The notes under the pieces were generated by a model. It did no database searches. It was not told the DNA's origin and saw nothing but the letters and a program-made list of their open reading frames with translations. Position numbers and translations under genes: made by a program. From Synechococcus sp. CCY 0621 (lineage in GTDB: Bacteria > Cyanobacteriota > Cyanobacteriia > PCC-6307 > Cyanobiaceae), in NCBI RefSeq assembly GCF_019038465.1, contig NZ_JAFKRH010000046.1:1-64000 (forward strand): a stretch of DNA of 64,000 nt. The letters run 5' to 3'. The number at the start of each line of letters is the position of its first letter. Position 1 is the first letter of the stretch. Positions 11,635 to 22,398 of this stretch are shown piece by piece.

Positions 11635-12186
11635 TCAGTCAACAAGGCTGGCTACGATCCTTTCTCCGATCTCCGCCACCGTGCCGGAGGCGTCGACGCT
11701 GTGGAGCAGGCCCAGCTGGCGGTAGTGGTCGATCAGTGGGGCGGTCTGCTCCTGGTACACCACCAGGCGGTTGCGGATCACCGCTTCGTTGTCGTCGGCC
11801 CGGCCACGGGAGAGCAGGCGCTGGATCAGCACCCCGTCCTCCAGCTCCAGCAGCAGCACCCGCTCGATGCGCTGGTCGAGCTCGGCCAGCAGGCCGTCGA
11901 GCGCCTCGGCCTGGGCCAGGTTGCGGGGGAAGCCATCCAGGAGCCAACCCCCCTGGTGGCCCTCCAGGCGGCTGCGCACGATGGCCAGCACCAGGGCATC
12001 GCTGACCAGCTCGCCGCGGGCCATCACCGCCTCCGCCTCCTGGCCCAGGGCGGAGCCGGCCTTCACCTCCGCCCGCAGCAGTTCACCGGTGGAGAGATGC
12101 AGCAGCTGGTGGTGCTCGGCCAGGAGCTCGGCCTGGGTGCCCTTGCCGGCGCCGGGGGGGCCGAGGAAGAGGAGTCGCTGTTTCAT
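11635..12186 (-). CDS. adk: Adenylate kinase
   Basis: The 183-residue enzyme converts ATP and AMP to two ADP. It has the P-loop GPPGAGKGTQ near the N terminus, LLDGFPRN in the nucleotide-binding core, and RGRADDNEAVIRNRL. At 183 residues it is the short-lid form without the zinc-finger lid. It lies between secY and rpmJ, the usual place. Confidence 0.97.
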   Translation of the reverse strand: MKQRLLFLGPPGAGKGTQAELLAEHHQLLHLSTGELLRAEVKAGSALGQEAEAVMARGELVSDALVLAIVRSRLEGHQGGWLLDGFPRNLAQAEALDGLLAELDQRIERVLLLELEDGVLIQRLLSRGRADDNEAVIRNRLVVYQEQTAPLIDHYRQLGLLHSVDASGTVAEIGERIVASLVD

Positions 12187-12211
12187 GGGAGAGGAGACGG
12201 GAGAACGGGAC

Positions 12212-13531
12212 CTACTGCCTGACCAGTCCTTCGTAGCGCTGGGAGATCACGTAGGTCTGGACCTGCTTGGCGGTGTCGATGGCCACGCCCACCAGGATCA
12301 GCAGGGAGGTGGCCCCCAGACCCTGGAAAGTGCGCACCTGGGTGGCGCCCTCCACGGCCGAGGGGATGATCGCAATCGCGCCCAGGAACAGGCCCCCCAG
12401 CAGGGTGAGACGGTTGGACACGCCGGAGAGGTAGTCGGCGGTGGCCGAGCCGGGGCGCACTCCGGGGATGGCGACGCCGGAGCGCTTCAGGTTGGTGGCG
12501 ATGTCCACCGGGTTGACGGTGAGGGAGGCGTAGAAGAAGGCGAAGCCGCAGATCAGGGCGAAGTACACCAGGGCATAGACCCAGGGGGTGCTGCTGGTGG
12601 GGTTCAGGTAGCCCGCCACCCGGATCAGCCAGGGGCTCTTGGTGAGGTTGGCGATGGTGAGCGGCAGGAACACCACCGCCGAGGCGAAGATGATCGGCAT
12701 GACGCCGCCGGCGTTGAGCTTCAGCGGCAGGTAGCTCTGGCGGGAGGCCAGGCTGCTGGCACCGCCCACCTGGCGCTTGGCGCTCACGATCGGGATGCGG
12801 CGGCTGCCCTCCTGCAGGAAGATGATCCCCACGATCGTCACCAGGAAGACGAGCACCAGCACGACGATGCCGCCCACCGTGGCGCGGTCGCCGCTCTGGG
12901 CCAGCTGGATGGTGGACCCCAGGGCCTTGGGCAGGGTGGCCACGATGTTGATGAAGATCACCAAGGAGGCCCCCTGGCCGATGCCCCGTTCGGTGATCAC
13001 CTCACTGACCCACATCACCACCATCGAACCGGTGACCAGGGCCAGGCTCGTCTGGACGACGAACAGCCATTCCGGCAGGCCCGGCAGGGCGTATTGCCGC
13101 AGGATCAGGGCGAAGACGATGCTCTGCAGGATCCCCCAGCCCAGGGCCACGTAGCGGGTGATCTGGGCCAGCTTGCGCCGGCCGGCCTCGCCTTCGTTCT
13201 TCTGCAGCTCCTCGAGCTGGGGCAGGGCCGCCGTCATCAGCTGGATGATGATCGAGGCATTGATGAAGGGCAGGATGCCCAGGGCGAACACGCCCAGGGT
13301 GGACAGGCCGCCGCCGGTGAAGATGTCCAGGAAGCCGATCAGCTGGCCGCCCTGGCGGATGAAGTCCTGGAAGGCGACCCGGTCGATGCCGGGCACCGGG
13401 ATGTAGATGCCGAGTCGCACCAGCAGCAGCAGGCCCAGGGTGGTGAGCACCCGATCCCGCAGGCCCTTCGACTGGACCAGCTGGACGAGGATTTCAGCGG
13501 CGCTCGGATTGCGCCCCCTGCTGAGGAGCAT
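12212..13531 (-). CDS. secY: Preprotein translocase subunit SecY
   Basis: The 439-residue membrane protein forms the Sec channel in the plasma and thylakoid membranes. It starts MLLSRGRNPSAAEILVQL; ten hydrophobic spans can be picked out, and the plug region reads GQLIGFLDIFTGGGLSTLGV. The ATG at 13531 is preferred over an upstream in-frame ATG because the family begins here. It follows rplO. Confidence 0.97.
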   Translation of the reverse strand: MLLSRGRNPSAAEILVQLVQSKGLRDRVLTTLGLLLLVRLGIYIPVPGIDRVAFQDFIRQGGQLIGFLDIFTGGGLSTLGVFALGILPFINASIIIQLMTAALPQLEELQKNEGEAGRRKLAQITRYVALGWGILQSIVFALILRQYALPGLPEWLFVVQTSLALVTGSMVVMWVSEVITERGIGQGASLVIFINIVATLPKALGSTIQLAQSGDRATVGGIVVLVLVFLVTIVGIIFLQEGSRRIPIVSAKRQVGGASSLASRQSYLPLKLNAGGVMPIIFASAVVFLPLTIANLTKSPWLIRVAGYLNPTSSTPWVYALVYFALICGFAFFYASLTVNPVDIATNLKRSGVAIPGVRPGSATADYLSGVSNRLTLLGGLFLGAIAIIPSAVEGATQVRTFQGLGATSLLILVGVAIDTAKQVQTYVISQRYEGLVRQ

Positions 13532-13639
13532 GGTGATGACGGGAGTGGGGGGAACGGGTCGATACGACCGGAGCCGCCTGCCGCAGCACAAGGCTACGGG
13601 CAGACGGCTCCGGGCTGGAAGCAGGGCAACGCCCCGGGC

Positions 13640-14095
13640 TCAGTCGATGATCTCGCAGCTGCCGCCGGCGGCTTCGATCTTGGCGCGGGCCGAGGCGGTG
13701 AAGGCGGCGGCCTGGACCGTCAGTTTGACCGTGAGTTCGCCGTTGCCGAGCACCTTGAGCGGGTAGCGGGGGCTGGTGACCAGGCCCGCCTGCTCCAGGG
13801 AGTCGAGGCTGACGGTGCTGCCCGCCTTCAGCTCACCCAGCCGTGACACGTTGATCACGGTGTAGTGGGTGGGGTTGATGACCGGGAAGTGCTTGAGCTT
13901 CGGGATCCGGCGGTAGAGGGGCATCTGGCCACCCTCGAAGCCGGGGCGGGTGGGGCTGCCGGAGCGGGACTTCTGGCCGCGCATGCCGAAGCCGCAGCTG
14001 GCGCCCTGGCCGGCGGCGATGCCGCGACCCTTGCGCAGCTTGCGCTTGCGGGACCCCTTCTGGGGCTGGAGGTTGTTGAGAGAGAAGGACGTCAT
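13640..14095 (-). CDS. rplO: 50S ribosomal protein L15
   Basis: The 151-residue L15 begins [19 protein letters not shown] and has the Gly/Arg-rich stretch [19 protein letters not shown] typical of the family. It directly follows rpsE: rpmD (L30), which separates the two in many bacteria, is missing, as expected for cyanobacteria. Confidence 0.97.
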   Translation of the reverse strand: MTSFSLNNLQPQKGSRKRKLRKGRGIAAGQGASCGFGMRGQKSRSGSPTRPGFEGGQMPLYRRIPKLKHFPVINPTHYTVINVSRLGELKAGSTVSLDSLEQAGLVTSPRYPLKVLGNGELTVKLTVQAAAFTASARAKIEAAGGSCEIID

Positions 14096-14103
14096 GGCGG
14101 GCC

Positions 14104-14772
14104 TCAGGAGTAAATCTGCTCGAGGGAGATGCCCCGCTCCTTGGCGGTCTCCTTGTGGGTGCGCAGGCCTTCGAGGGCCTGCATGGCGGCGCGGGCGTTG
14201 TTGAGCGGGGTCTTGGAGCCCAGCCGCTTCGCCAGCACGTTCTTGATGCCGGCCAGTTCGAGCACGGTGCGGATCGAACCGCCCGCGATCACCCCGGTAC
14301 CGGGGGCAGCCGGCCGGATCAGCACGCTGGCGGCGCCGTCGCGGCCGTTGCTGAGGGTGGGGATCGAGCTGGTGCGGGTGAGGGGCACCTTGACCAGATG
14401 CTTCTTGCCGTCGGCCACGCCCTTGCGGACAGCGCCGATGACATCGCCGGCCTTGCCGACACCCACGCCCACCTGGCCGCGCTCGTTGCCGACAACGACG
14501 ATGGCCCGGAAGCTCATCTTCTTGCCGCCCTTGACGGTCTTGGAGACGCGGCGGATCTGCACCACCCGCTCCTGCCATTCGGAGTCACGTTCCTGGCCGC
14601 GACGGTTGTCACGGCCGCGGCCGCCGCCGCCCCGGCGGTCGCCCTTGGCATCGCCACGGCCACCGCCGCCACCGCCGCCCCGGCGCTGCTCCTGCTGGCC
14701 TTCAGCAGCGGCGGGGACATCGGAGGCCGCAGGCACGGCGCCGGTCTGGATCTGGTCGTTGGTTTCGGTCAT
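14104..14772 (-). CDS. rpsE: 30S ribosomal protein S5 with Gly/Arg-rich N-terminal extension
   Basis: The conserved S5 core ([20 protein letters not shown], then [19 protein letters not shown]) starts about 65 residues in. Before it lies a low-complexity tail rich in Gly and Arg with [11 protein letters not shown] and [15 protein letters not shown]. Total length is 222, against roughly 165-175 in common S5 proteins. S5 helps with decoding accuracy and mRNA unwinding at the entry channel; the basic RGG-like tail could add RNA contacts, which is an inference. Confidence 0.96.
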   Translation of the reverse strand: MTETNDQIQTGAVPAASDVPAAAEGQQEQRRGGGGGGGRGDAKGDRRGGGGRGRDNRRGQERDSEWQERVVQIRRVSKTVKGGKKMSFRAIVVVGNERGQVGVGVGKAGDVIGAVRKGVADGKKHLVKVPLTRTSSIPTLSNGRDGAASVLIRPAAPGTGVIAGGSIRTVLELAGIKNVLAKRLGSKTPLNNARAAMQALEGLRTHKETAKERGISLEQIYS

Positions 14773-14786
14773 GGTGAGAGCAGGGA

Positions 14787-15152
14787 TCAGAACTGAAGGC
14801 CCGCTTCCCGGGCGGCGTCAGCAAGGGCCTTGACCCTGCCGTGGTACAGGTTGCCGCCGCGATCGAAGACCACCTGCTGGATGCCCTTGGCGAGGGCGCG
14901 CTGGGCGACGAGCTGGCCCACCGCGACGGAAGCGTCACAGGTGGAGCTGGCCTGGACGCTGGTGCGCAGGTCCTTGTCGAGGGTGGACGCGGCGCAGAGG
15001 GTGCTCTGGGCGTCGTCGTCGATGACCTGGGCGTAGATGTGATTGTTGGAGCGGAACACGGCCAGCCTGGGACGGGCGGCTGTGCCGGAGAGCAGACGAC
15101 GCAGGCGGCGGTGACGCTTCTGGGTCTGCTGTTTGCGGGAGAGGGTAGACAT
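14787..15152 (-). CDS. rplR: 50S ribosomal protein L18
   Basis: The 121-residue L18 has [20 protein letters not shown] and ends [20 protein letters not shown], which binds 5S rRNA in the central protuberance. It sits between rplF and rpsE. Confidence 0.97.
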   Translation of the reverse strand: MSTLSRKQQTQKRHRRLRRLLSGTAARPRLAVFRSNNHIYAQVIDDDAQSTLCAASTLDKDLRTSVQASSTCDASVAVGQLVAQRALAKGIQQVVFDRGGNLYHGRVKALADAAREAGLQF

Positions 15153-15184
15153 GGGGGATCAGACGGATGACGCTCGAGCAGACC

Positions 15185-15724
15185 TCATTTCTTGCCGGTC
15201 TTGCCGGCCTTGCGCAGAATCCGCTCACCTTCGTACTTGATGCCCTTGCCTTTGTAGGGCTCGGGGGGACGAATGCCGCGGATCTTGGCCGCCTCGTTGC
15301 CCACCAGCTCCTTGTCGGGGCCGGAGACGAAGACCGAGGTGTTGTTCTCGACCGAGAAGGTGACTCCTTCGGGGGGAACCATCTCCACCGGGTGGCTGTA
15401 GCCGGCGCTGACCACGAGCTTGCGCCCCTGGACCTGGGCGCGGTAGCCGACGCCGACGATCTCGAGCTTGCGGGTGAAGCCCTGGCTGACCCCTTCCACC
15501 ATGTTGGCGACGAGGGTGCGGCTGAGGCCGTGGCGCTCACGGGAGCGACGGTGGGTGCTGGTGGGACTCACCACCACCGTGCCGCCTTCCTGGCTGACGC
15601 TGACGCCCTCCGGGAGAACGCGGCTGAGTTCCCCTTTGGGACCCTTCACGGTGACCGCCAGGCCATCGAGGCTGACGGTGACCTTGTCGGGAATGGGGAT
15701 CGGGGCTTTACCGATACGAGACAT
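15185..15724 (-). CDS. rplF: 50S ribosomal protein L6
   Basis: The 179-residue protein starts [20 protein letters not shown] and has the two L6 repeats, the second ending [20 protein letters not shown]. The ATG at 15724 is the family start; the open frame upstream is not coding. Confidence 0.97.
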   Translation of the reverse strand: MSRIGKAPIPIPDKVTVSLDGLAVTVKGPKGELSRVLPEGVSVSQEGGTVVVSPTSTHRRSRERHGLSRTLVANMVEGVSQGFTRKLEIVGVGYRAQVQGRKLVVSAGYSHPVEMVPPEGVTFSVENNTSVFVSGPDKELVGNEAAKIRGIRPPEPYKGKGIKYEGERILRKAGKTGKK

Positions 15725-15740
15725 GGAACAACTCCTGGGA

Positions 15741-16142
15741 TCAGTAGACGTAGCAGAGCACTTCGCCGCCGACGCCCTGCTTGCGGGCATCACGGTCGCT
15801 CATCACACCCCGGGAGGTGGAGATGATCGCCACGCCGAGGCCGCCCAGCACCTTGGGCAGCTGGCGGGTGTTCTTGTAGATGCGCAGGCCGGGCTTGCTC
15901 ACCCGCTGCACGGAGCGGATGGTGGGCTGGCGGTGCTTGCCGCTGTATTTCAGCTCAAGCACCAGCTGGCGCTGCACGCCCTCGCCTTCTTCGGCGATGG
16001 CGGCGATGAAGCCTTCCTGCTGCAGCACGTTGGCGATGCTGCGGGAAAGCCGCGAGGCGGGAATCCTGGTGCGCTCGTGGCGCTTTTCACTCGCGTTGCG
16101 AAGGCGAGTGAGCATGTCTGAGATCGGGTCGTGGTTGGCCAT
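15741..16142 (-). CDS. rpsH: 30S ribosomal protein S8
   Basis: The 133-residue S8 opens [19 protein letters not shown] and ends in [20 protein letters not shown], the conserved C-terminal rRNA-binding block. It follows rplE directly; rpsN (S14), found between them in many bacteria, is not here. Confidence 0.97.
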   Translation of the reverse strand: MANHDPISDMLTRLRNASEKRHERTRIPASRLSRSIANVLQQEGFIAAIAEEGEGVQRQLVLELKYSGKHRQPTIRSVQRVSKPGLRIYKNTRQLPKVLGGLGVAIISTSRGVMSDRDARKQGVGGEVLCYVY

Positions 16143-16162
16143 GGTCGTGTCCGGGAGGGGGC

Positions 16163-16702
16163 TCAGGTATTGCGGAACGGCATTCCCATTTCGCGGAGGA
16201 GGGCCCGGCCCTCTTCGTCGTTACGGGCGTTGGTCACGATCGTGACGTCCATCCCCCGGATGGCATCGATCTTGTCGAAGGAGATCTCGGGGAAGATGAT
16301 CTGCTCCCGGATCCCCAGGGTGTAGTTGCCCCGTCCGTCGAAGCTCTTGGGGCTCACGCCGCGGAAGTCGCGGATGCGTGGCAGCGCCAGGTGGATGAGA
16401 CGCTCGAGGAAGGCATACATCCGCTCGCCCCGCAGGGTGACGGCCACGCCGATCGGCATGCCCTGGCGGATCTTGAAGCCGGCGATGGCCTTCTTGGCGC
16501 GGGTCACCACCACCTTCTGACCGGTGATGGTCGCCAGTTCGGTGATCGAGGCCTCGAGGGCCTTGGCGTTCTGGGCGGCTTCACCGAGGCCCCGGTTGAC
16601 GGTGACCTTGACCACCTTGGGAACCTCGTGGACGTTGGAGAGGTTGAGATCCTTCAGCAGCTTGGGCTGGATCGTCTCCCGGTAGCGCTGTTTGAGTGAC
16701 AT
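16163..16702 (-). CDS. rplE: 50S ribosomal protein L5
   Basis: The 179-residue L5 contains [20 protein letters not shown] and [20 protein letters not shown]. It binds 5S rRNA and contacts S13. The 111-bp gap to rplX is G-rich with no sign of a gene. Confidence 0.97.
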   Translation of the reverse strand: MSLKQRYRETIQPKLLKDLNLSNVHEVPKVVKVTVNRGLGEAAQNAKALEASITELATITGQKVVVTRAKKAIAGFKIRQGMPIGVAVTLRGERMYAFLERLIHLALPRIRDFRGVSPKSFDGRGNYTLGIREQIIFPEISFDKIDAIRGMDVTIVTNARNDEEGRALLREMGMPFRNT

Positions 16703-16813
16703 GACGGGGGGATGGGGGGGCGCTTCTGGACGTGGTCAGAAGGCGGACGGGGGAGGGGAGCAGGGAAGCGAAGCGGGGGGGGGCGCCGTGCGGGGTGGCG
16801 CGGTGGGGGGCGG

Positions 16814-17170
16814 TCAGTCGAGCACCTCCCCGGTCTTTTTGAGGCGGCGCTTCTTGCTGCCGTCGTCCTGGACGACGATCTCCACCCGGCTGGCGACCTT
16901 GTTGGCGGTGGAATACAGCATCACGTTGGAGGCGTGCAGGGACGCTTCTTCGGTGACGATGCGGCCCGTCTCGCCTTCCTGGGTGGGTTTGACGTGGCGG
17001 GTGCGCAGGTTGATGCCCTGCACCACGACACGGTTCTCGTTGGGCAGGGTGCGCAGCACCTCGCCGGTCTTGCCCCGATCCTTGCCGGCGATCACCTGGA
17101 CGGTGTCACCTTTGCGGATGCGCATCTTGATGCGCTCGACGGGCCGGGCCTTGGGGGTTGCGGTGGCCAT
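16814..17170 (-). CDS. rplX: 50S ribosomal protein L24
   Basis: The 118-residue protein has the KOW motif in [20 protein letters not shown], then [19 protein letters not shown]24 starts assembly of the large subunit. Its start lies one base from the rplN stop codon. Confidence 0.97.
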   Translation of the reverse strand: MATATPKARPVERIKMRIRKGDTVQVIAGKDRGKTGEVLRTLPNENRVVVQGINLRTRHVKPTQEGETGRIVTEEASLHASNVMLYSTANKVASRVEIVVQDDGSKKRRLKKTGEVLD

Positions 17171-17171
17171 C

Positions 17172-17537
17172 TCAGATCACCTCCGGAGCCAGGGACACGA
17201 TCTTGGTGAAGTTGCGCTCGCGCAGTTCCCGGGCGACCGGACCGAAGACCCGGGTGCCCTTGGGGTTGTTGTCGTTGCCCAGGATCACGGCGGCGTTGTC
17301 GTCGAAGCGGATGGCGTTGCCGGTGTCACGGCGCAGCGTGGCCCGGGTGCGCACCACCACGGCCTTGACCACATCCGACTTCTTGACGCCCATGTTGGGC
17401 ATGGCGTCCTTGACGGCGGCCACGATCACATCGCCCACGTGGGCGTAGCGACGGTTGGTGCCGAGCACCCGGATGCACTGGATGCGCTTGGCGCCGCTGT
17501 TGTCAGCGACGTTGAGGAAAGTTTCCTGCTGAATCAT
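17172..17537 (-). CDS. rplN: 50S ribosomal protein L14
   Basis: The 121-residue L14 begins [20 protein letters not shown] and includes [20 protein letters not shown], both highly conserved. It lies between rpsQ and rplX. Confidence 0.98.
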   Translation of the reverse strand: MIQQETFLNVADNSGAKRIQCIRVLGTNRRYAHVGDVIVAAVKDAMPNMGVKKSDVVKAVVVRTRATLRRDTGNAIRFDDNAAVILGNDNNPKGTRVFGPVARELRERNFTKIVSLAPEVI

Positions 17538-17547
17538 GGGGGGTTCC

Positions 17548-17799
17548 TCAGCCGGCGCTGGTGGTGGAGAGAACTTCAGCCACGGCCCACCGTTTGGTGC
17601 GGCTGAGGGGACGGGTCTCGGTGATGCGGACCCGGTCGCCCACGCGGCAGCTGTTGGCTTCGTCGTGGGCTTTGTAGCGGGTGGTGCGGCGGACGGTCTT
17701 CTGATAGATGGGGTGGGGGAAGCGGTTTTCCACCGCCACCACCACCGTTTTGTCCATCTTGTCGCTGACGACGGTGCCGACCCTTTCCTTGAGTGCCAT
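17548..17799 (-). CDS. rpsQ: 30S ribosomal protein S17
   Basis: The 83-residue S17 starts [20 protein letters not shown] and has [19 protein letters not shown] and [18 protein letters not shown]. The ATG at 17799 was chosen from the family start. Confidence 0.97.
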   Translation of the reverse strand: MALKERVGTVVSDKMDKTVVVAVENRFPHPIYQKTVRRTTRYKAHDEANSCRVGDRVRITETRPLSRTKRWAVAEVLSTTSAG

Positions 17800-17816
17800 G
17801 GGGATCGAGGGGGGAA

Positions 17817-18029
17817 TCAGGAGGCGACGGTGGAGCGCTGACGCTCCTCCTGCACCGTCAGCAGGTGGGCCAGCTTGATGCGGGACTCCTTGAAGCGGTG
17901 CGGGTGCTCCAGACGGCGGGTGGCCTGCTGGAAGCGGAGGTCGAACAGTTCGCGGCGGACGCCATCGATCTGTTCGGCGATCTGGGCGTCGCTGAGCGAA
18001 CGCACATCGGTGATGGTGGGACGGGCCAT
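17817..18029 (-). CDS. rpmC: 50S ribosomal protein L29
   Basis: This 70-residue two-helix protein contains [20 protein letters not shown], the L29 signature. It is followed by rpsQ and nearly touches rplP upstream. L29 sits at the exit tunnel near the trigger factor and SRP sites. Confidence 0.96.
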   Translation of the reverse strand: MARPTITDVRSLSDAQIAEQIDGVRRELFDLRFQQATRRLEHPHRFKESRIKLAHLLTVQEERQRSTVAS

Positions 18030-18031
18030 GG

Positions 18032-18490
18032 TCAGGACTCCACTGCGAGGGCGGGTTCGGGGGCGGTTGCCACCTGATCGGCCAGGGCGAGGAACTTCGT
18101 CTTGAGCGGCAGTTTGTACTGGGCCAGACGCATGGCTTCCTTGGCGATTTCGGGCGTGATCTCGGGGCCACCCATCTCGAAGAGAATGCGGCCCGGCTTG
18201 ATCACGGCCACCCAGAATTCCGGGTTGCCCTTACCGGAACCCATGCGGGTTTCGGCAGGCCGCATGGTGACGGGCTTATCGGGGAAGATCCGGATCCAGA
18301 TCTGGCCCCCCCGCTTGACGTAGCGGGTCATGGCACGGCGGCTGGCCTCGATCTGACGGGAGGTGATCCACCCGCACTCCTGGGCCTGCAGGGCGAAATC
18401 GCCGAAGGCGATCGTGTTGCCGCGCGTGGCGACGCCGCGCATGCGGCCTCGCTGCTGTTTTCGGAACTTGACGCGTTTTGGACTCAGCAT
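18032..18490 (-). CDS. rplP: 50S ribosomal protein L16
   Basis: The 152-residue L16 starts [19 protein letters not shown] and has [20 protein letters not shown]. It closes against rpmC with a 2-bp gap and lies 16 bp after rpsC. Confidence 0.98.
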   Translation of the reverse strand: MLSPKRVKFRKQQRGRMRGVATRGNTIAFGDFALQAQECGWITSRQIEASRRAMTRYVKRGGQIWIRIFPDKPVTMRPAETRMGSGKGNPEFWVAVIKPGRILFEMGGPEITPEIAKEAMRLAQYKLPLKTKFLALADQVATAPEPALAVES

Positions 18491-18506
18491 GGTTCAGGCC
18501 TCCTGA

Positions 18507-19235
18507 TCACTCCTCGTTGGAGCGGTCTTCGAACTGTTGCGGCCGGCGGTTCGCCCGGCGTTTCGGTGCTCCACCCACGGGCAGCTGGTCTTGCTGACCG
18601 GGAAGCACCTCTCCTTTGAACACCCAGACCTTGATGCCCAGGACCCCGTAGGTGGTGGTGGCCACCTTGGTGGCGTAGTCGATGTCGGCGCGGAGCGTGT
18701 GCAGGGGCACGCGACCCTCGCGGGTCCACTCCGTCCGGGCGATTTCGGCGCCGTTGAGGCGGCCGCTCACCTGGAGCTTCAGACCCAGCACCCCGGCCCG
18801 CTGGGCGCGTTGCACCGCCATGCGCATGACGCGCCGGAAGGCCACCCGCTTCTCCAGCTGCTGGGCGATGTACTCAGCCAGCAGGAAGGCGTCGGCGTCG
18901 ACCCGCTCCACCTCGACCACGTTGATGCGCACCTGACGGTGGGCGTCGCCGAGGGTCTTCTGGATGCCGGTGCGCAGCTCCTCGATGCCGCTGCCCTGGC
19001 GGCCCACGAGAACGCCCGGACGGGCGGTCTTGAGTTCCACTTCGAGCTGGTCGGCCTTACGGGCGATCAGCACGTCGCTGATGCCGGCGGCGGCGTACTT
19101 CTTGTTGATGAACGACCGGATCCGGTCGTCCTCCTGAAGGAGGACGGGATAGGTCTTGCTTGGGGCGTACCAGCGGGAGCGGTGATCCTGGGTGATCCCC
19201 AGGCGCAGGCCGGTTGGATGGATCTTGTGTCCCAT
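18507..19235 (-). CDS. rpsC: 30S ribosomal protein S3
   Basis: The 242-residue S3 starts [20 protein letters not shown]. The KH domain has [19 protein letters not shown], and the C-terminal domain contains [19 protein letters not shown]. The ATG at 19235 is the family start rather than the upstream open frame. Confidence 0.98.
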   Translation of the reverse strand: MGHKIHPTGLRLGITQDHRSRWYAPSKTYPVLLQEDDRIRSFINKKYAAAGISDVLIARKADQLEVELKTARPGVLVGRQGSGIEELRTGIQKTLGDAHRQVRINVVEVERVDADAFLLAEYIAQQLEKRVAFRRVMRMAVQRAQRAGVLGLKLQVSGRLNGAEIARTEWTREGRVPLHTLRADIDYATKVATTTYGVLGIKVWVFKGEVLPGQQDQLPVGGAPKRRANRRPQQFEDRSNEE

Positions 19236-19254
19236 CGGGCGGTGTCCTCGGGGG

Positions 19255-19614
19255 TCAGGCGGTGGGCGCTGCCACAGCAATGCTGATGTGGCAGGTTTGC
19301 TTTTTGATGGCGAAGGCGCGGCCCTGGGCCCGGGGCCGGAACCGCTTCAGGGAGGGTCCCATGTCGGCACTGGCCTGGCTGATGACCAGGGTCGCCGGAT
19401 CGAGGCCGAGGTTGTGCTCGGCATTGGCGACCGCGGAGCGGAGCACCTTGGTGATCGGGCCGGTGGAGCGGTAGGGCATGAACTCGAGCATGATCAGGGC
19501 GTCGCGGTAGGTGCGACCCCGGATCTGATCGAGAACCCGGCGCACCTTCGACACGGAACCGCGGATGAAGCGGCCGTGTGCCAGGGCCTGGGTGTCGGGT
19601 GTGGTGGTTGCCAT
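19255..19614 (-). CDS. rplV: 50S ribosomal protein L22
   Basis: The 119-residue L22 has [20 protein letters not shown] and [20 protein letters not shown], whose loop lines the peptide exit tunnel. It is followed by rpsC. Confidence 0.97.
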   Translation of the reverse strand: MATTTPDTQALAHGRFIRGSVSKVRRVLDQIRGRTYRDALIMLEFMPYRSTGPITKVLRSAVANAEHNLGLDPATLVISQASADMGPSLKRFRPRAQGRAFAIKKQTCHISIAVAAPTA

Positions 19615-19618
19615 CGGA

Positions 19619-19894
19619 TCAGCGGCCTCCCTTCTTGTCTTTGATGTGACCGCGGAATGTGCGGGTGGGGGCGAATTCGCCCAGCTTGTGGCCCACCATC
19701 TGCTCCGTCACGTAGACGGGCACGTGGGCCTTGCCGTTGTGAACGGCAATGGTGTGGCCGATCATCATCGGCAGGATGGTGGAGGCCCGTGACCAGGTCT
19801 TGATCACGGTCTTGTCGTCGGCTGCGTTCTGCTTCTCCACCTTGCGAAGCAGGTGGTCGGCGACGAACGGGCCTTTTTTGAGTGAGCGTCCCAT
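19619..19894 (-). CDS. rpsS: 30S ribosomal protein S19
   Basis: The 91-residue S19 begins [20 protein letters not shown] and has [20 protein letters not shown]. It is placed between rplB and rplV, as usual. Confidence 0.98.
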   Translation of the reverse strand: MGRSLKKGPFVADHLLRKVEKQNAADDKTVIKTWSRASTILPMMIGHTIAVHNGKAHVPVYVTEQMVGHKLGEFAPTRTFRGHIKDKKGGR

Positions 19895-19929
19895 GGCGGA
19901 TCAGGCGAACAGCAGAGCGGTGTGGGTCA

Positions 19930-20793
19930 TCAGGAGTCGCGTCCGCCACGGCTCCGTTTGGAGGTGCGGCGTCGTTTCCGCAGCACGAACCGGTTGCTCG
20001 GCTTGTTGCGCTTGCGGGTCTTGAGGCCCAGGGCGGGTTTGCCCCAGGGCGTGACAGGACCGGAGCGGCCGATCGGTGCCCGGCCTTCGCCGCCCCCGTG
20101 GGGGTGGTCGCAGGGGTTCATCACGCTGCCGCGCACTTCCGGACGGCGGCCCAGCCAGCGCTTGCGACCGGCCTTGCCCAGGCTGGTGTTGCGCTGTTCG
20201 GCGTTGCCCACCTCACCGAGGGTGGCGTAGCACTCCCGGCGCACCAGCCGCACCTCGGTGGAGGGCAGCTTGAGGGCGACGTAGTCACCTTCCTTGGCCA
20301 CCACCTGGGCACTGGCCCCGGCGGTGCGCACCATCTGGCCGCCGCGTCCGGCGTAGAGCTCGACGTTATGGACGCTGGAGCCCAGGGGGATCGCCGACAG
20401 GGGAAGGGCGTTGCCGTTCTCGATCGGGGCGTCCGGACCGGAGATGACGCTCTGGCCCACGGCCACGTTGGCGGGAGCGAGGATGTAGCGCTTCTCGCCG
20501 TCGGTGTAATAGAGCAGCGCCAGACGGGCGTTGCGGTGCGGGTCGTAGTGGATCGCAGCCACCTTGGCGCTCACCCCGTGCTTGTCGCGACGGAAGTCGA
20601 CGATGCGGTAGAGGCGCTTGTGGCCACCGCCGCGGTGGCGGCAGGTGATCACGCCGCGGTTGTTGCGGCCCTTGTGGCGGTGCTTGGACACCACCAGCCC
20701 CCGTTCCCGGTTCTTGCCCGTGATGTCGCTGAAGTCGGTGACGACCAGCGTGCGGGTGCCGGGAGTGTTGGGCCTGTACTTACGGATTGCCAT
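19930..20793 (-). CDS. rplB: 50S ribosomal protein L2
   Basis: The 287-residue L2 starts [20 protein letters not shown] and ends with the peptidyl-transferase-region block [20 protein letters not shown]. Length is normal. It lies between rplW and rpsS. Confidence 0.98.
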   Translation of the reverse strand: MAIRKYRPNTPGTRTLVVTDFSDITGKNRERGLVVSKHRHKGRNNRGVITCRHRGGGHKRLYRIVDFRRDKHGVSAKVAAIHYDPHRNARLALLYYTDGEKRYILAPANVAVGQSVISGPDAPIENGNALPLSAIPLGSSVHNVELYAGRGGQMVRTAGASAQVVAKEGDYVALKLPSTEVRLVRRECYATLGEVGNAEQRNTSLGKAGRKRWLGRRPEVRGSVMNPCDHPHGGGEGRAPIGRSGPVTPWGKPALGLKTRKRNKPSNRFVLRKRRRTSKRSRGGRDS

Positions 20794-20808
20794 GACGTTT
20801 CAGATCCC

Positions 20809-21111
20809 TCAGGACTCAGGGAACAACTGGATGGCGTTGCCTTCGGCAAGGCGCACCACCGCTTTCTTCACCTGGGCGCGTTTGCCGGCGAAGCGACCCA
20901 CCCGACGGGAGCGGCGGGGGGGATTCATGGTGCTGACGCCGACGACCTTGACGTCGAACAGATGCTCGACGGCCGCCTTGATGTCGGGCTTGGCGGCCCG
21001 ATGGTCCACCTCGAAGGTGTACTGGTTGATCTCGATGGCCCGGGTGGCCTTCTCGGTGATCAGCGGGCGACGGATCACGTCCGCCAACCGGCCTGCAAAA
21101 CGCTCAGACAT
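20809..21111 (-). CDS. rplW: 50S ribosomal protein L23
   Basis: The 100-residue L23 starts [20 protein letters not shown]. It binds trigger factor and SRP at the tunnel exit. Its start overlaps the 3' end of rplD by 8 bp, so the two are coupled. Confidence 0.96.
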   Translation of the reverse strand: MSERFAGRLADVIRRPLITEKATRAIEINQYTFEVDHRAAKPDIKAAVEHLFDVKVVGVSTMNPPRRSRRVGRFAGKRAQVKKAVVRLAEGNAIQLFPES

Positions 21112-21739
21112 CGCCGTAGACCTCCTGAATCTTCGCCAGTGCCTCTTCGCTGAGCACCAGCTTGTTGGCATGGAGCAGATCGAACACGTTCAGCTGATCA
21201 GCGGCGATCAGCTTCACCTTCTCGAGATTGCGCACCGAGCGGGTCACCGCCTCGGGAGCGCCATCGAGGATCAGCAGCACCTTGTCGCCGGCCTCGATGC
21301 CGAAGCGGGACAGGGCGGCGGTGATCTCCTTGGTTTTGGGGGTGTCGAGCCCGGCGCCGAAGCCCTTCACCACGATGATGTCCGCGACGCGGCTCATCAG
21401 GGCGGTGCGCAGGGCCAGGCGACGCTCCTTGCGGTTCATCGCCACGGCATAGCTGCGGGGCTTGGGTCCGAAGATCACGCCACCGCCGGGCCGCAGGGGG
21501 GTGCGGATCGAGCCCTGGCGGGCCCGGCCGGTGCCCTTCTGCTTGTAGGGCTTGCGGCCGCCACCGGCCACTTCGGCGCGGGTGAGGGTGCTGGCGGTGC
21601 CCTGACGGGTATGGGCCAGCTGGCGGACGACGGCCCTGTGCAGCAGGCCGTTGGCGGATGTTTCCTTGGCGACCTTGAGGTCGAGGGGAGCCTTGCCGCT
21701 CTCCTTGCCTTGCCAGTCGCGAATCACACAGTCAGTCAT
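21104..21739 (-). CDS. rplD: 50S ribosomal protein L4
   Basis: The 211-residue L4 contains [20 protein letters not shown] and [20 protein letters not shown], the extended tunnel loop. In some bacteria L4 represses its own operon; nothing in this sequence shows that here. It overlaps rplW by 8 bp. Confidence 0.97.
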   Translation of the reverse strand: MTDCVIRDWQGKESGKAPLDLKVAKETSANGLLHRAVVRQLAHTRQGTASTLTRAEVAGGGRKPYKQKGTGRARQGSIRTPLRPGGGVIFGPKPRSYAVAMNRKERRLALRTALMSRVADIIVVKGFGAGLDTPKTKEITAALSRFGIEAGDKVLLILDGAPEAVTRSVRNLEKVKLIAADQLNVFDLLHANKLVLSEEALAKIQEVYGDV

Positions 21740-21750
21740 GGGTGTTCTCC

Positions 21751-22398
21751 TCAGTTCGCTGCGGGGACGCCCACCCGCCGGGCCGGGCGGATGTCGAGCA
21801 GGGCGCCGGGCTTGCCGGGAACCGAGCCCTTGACGACGAGCAGATTGCGTTCCGCATCCACCTTGAGGATGGTGAGGCCGCGGGTGGTGATCTGCTTGCC
21901 GCCGTAACGGCCAGCCATCCGTTTGCCGGGGTAGACCCGGCCTGGGGTGGTGCCGGCGCCGATGGAGCCTGGCTCGCGGTGGTTCTTGGAGCCGTGGCTC
22001 ATGGGGCCGCGGCTGAAGCCGTGGCGCTTCTGGAGGCCCGAGAAACCACGGCCGATCGTGTCGCCGCTGACGTCAACCTTCTGGCCGGGGCTGAAGTCAC
22101 CGACGGTGACGGGCGCCCCCAGCTCGAGACCGTCGATGGCCTCCAGCCGGTACTCCTTGAGGTGCCGCAGGGGCGCCTCGCCGGATTTGGCCAGGTGGCC
22201 CTTGGCGGGCTTGTTGACGAGCTTCTCGCGGATGTCGCCGAAGCCGAGCTGCACCGCGGTGTAACCGTCGGTGGCTTCGCTCTTGATTTGGGTGATGCGG
22301 CAGGGACCCGCTTCGATCAAGGTGACCGGAATGGATTTGCCTTCTTCGTCGAAGAACTGGGACATACCCAGCTTCTTCCCAAGAATGCCGATGGACAT
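21751..22398 (-). CDS. rplC: 50S ribosomal protein L3
   Basis: The 215-residue L3 starts [20 protein letters not shown] and includes [20 protein letters not shown]. It is the first gene of the cluster: rpsJ, which leads the S10 operon in many bacteria, is missing upstream, in line with cyanobacteria, where rpsJ sits with the str operon. The ATG at 22398 is the family start. Confidence 0.97.
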   Translation of the reverse strand: MSIGILGKKLGMSQFFDEEGKSIPVTLIEAGPCRITQIKSEATDGYTAVQLGFGDIREKLVNKPAKGHLAKSGEAPLRHLKEYRLEAIDGLELGAPVTVGDFSPGQKVDVSGDTIGRGFSGLQKRHGFSRGPMSHGSKNHREPGSIGAGTTPGRVYPGKRMAGRYGGKQITTRGLTILKVDAERNLLVVKGSVPGKPGALLDIRPARRVGVPAAN

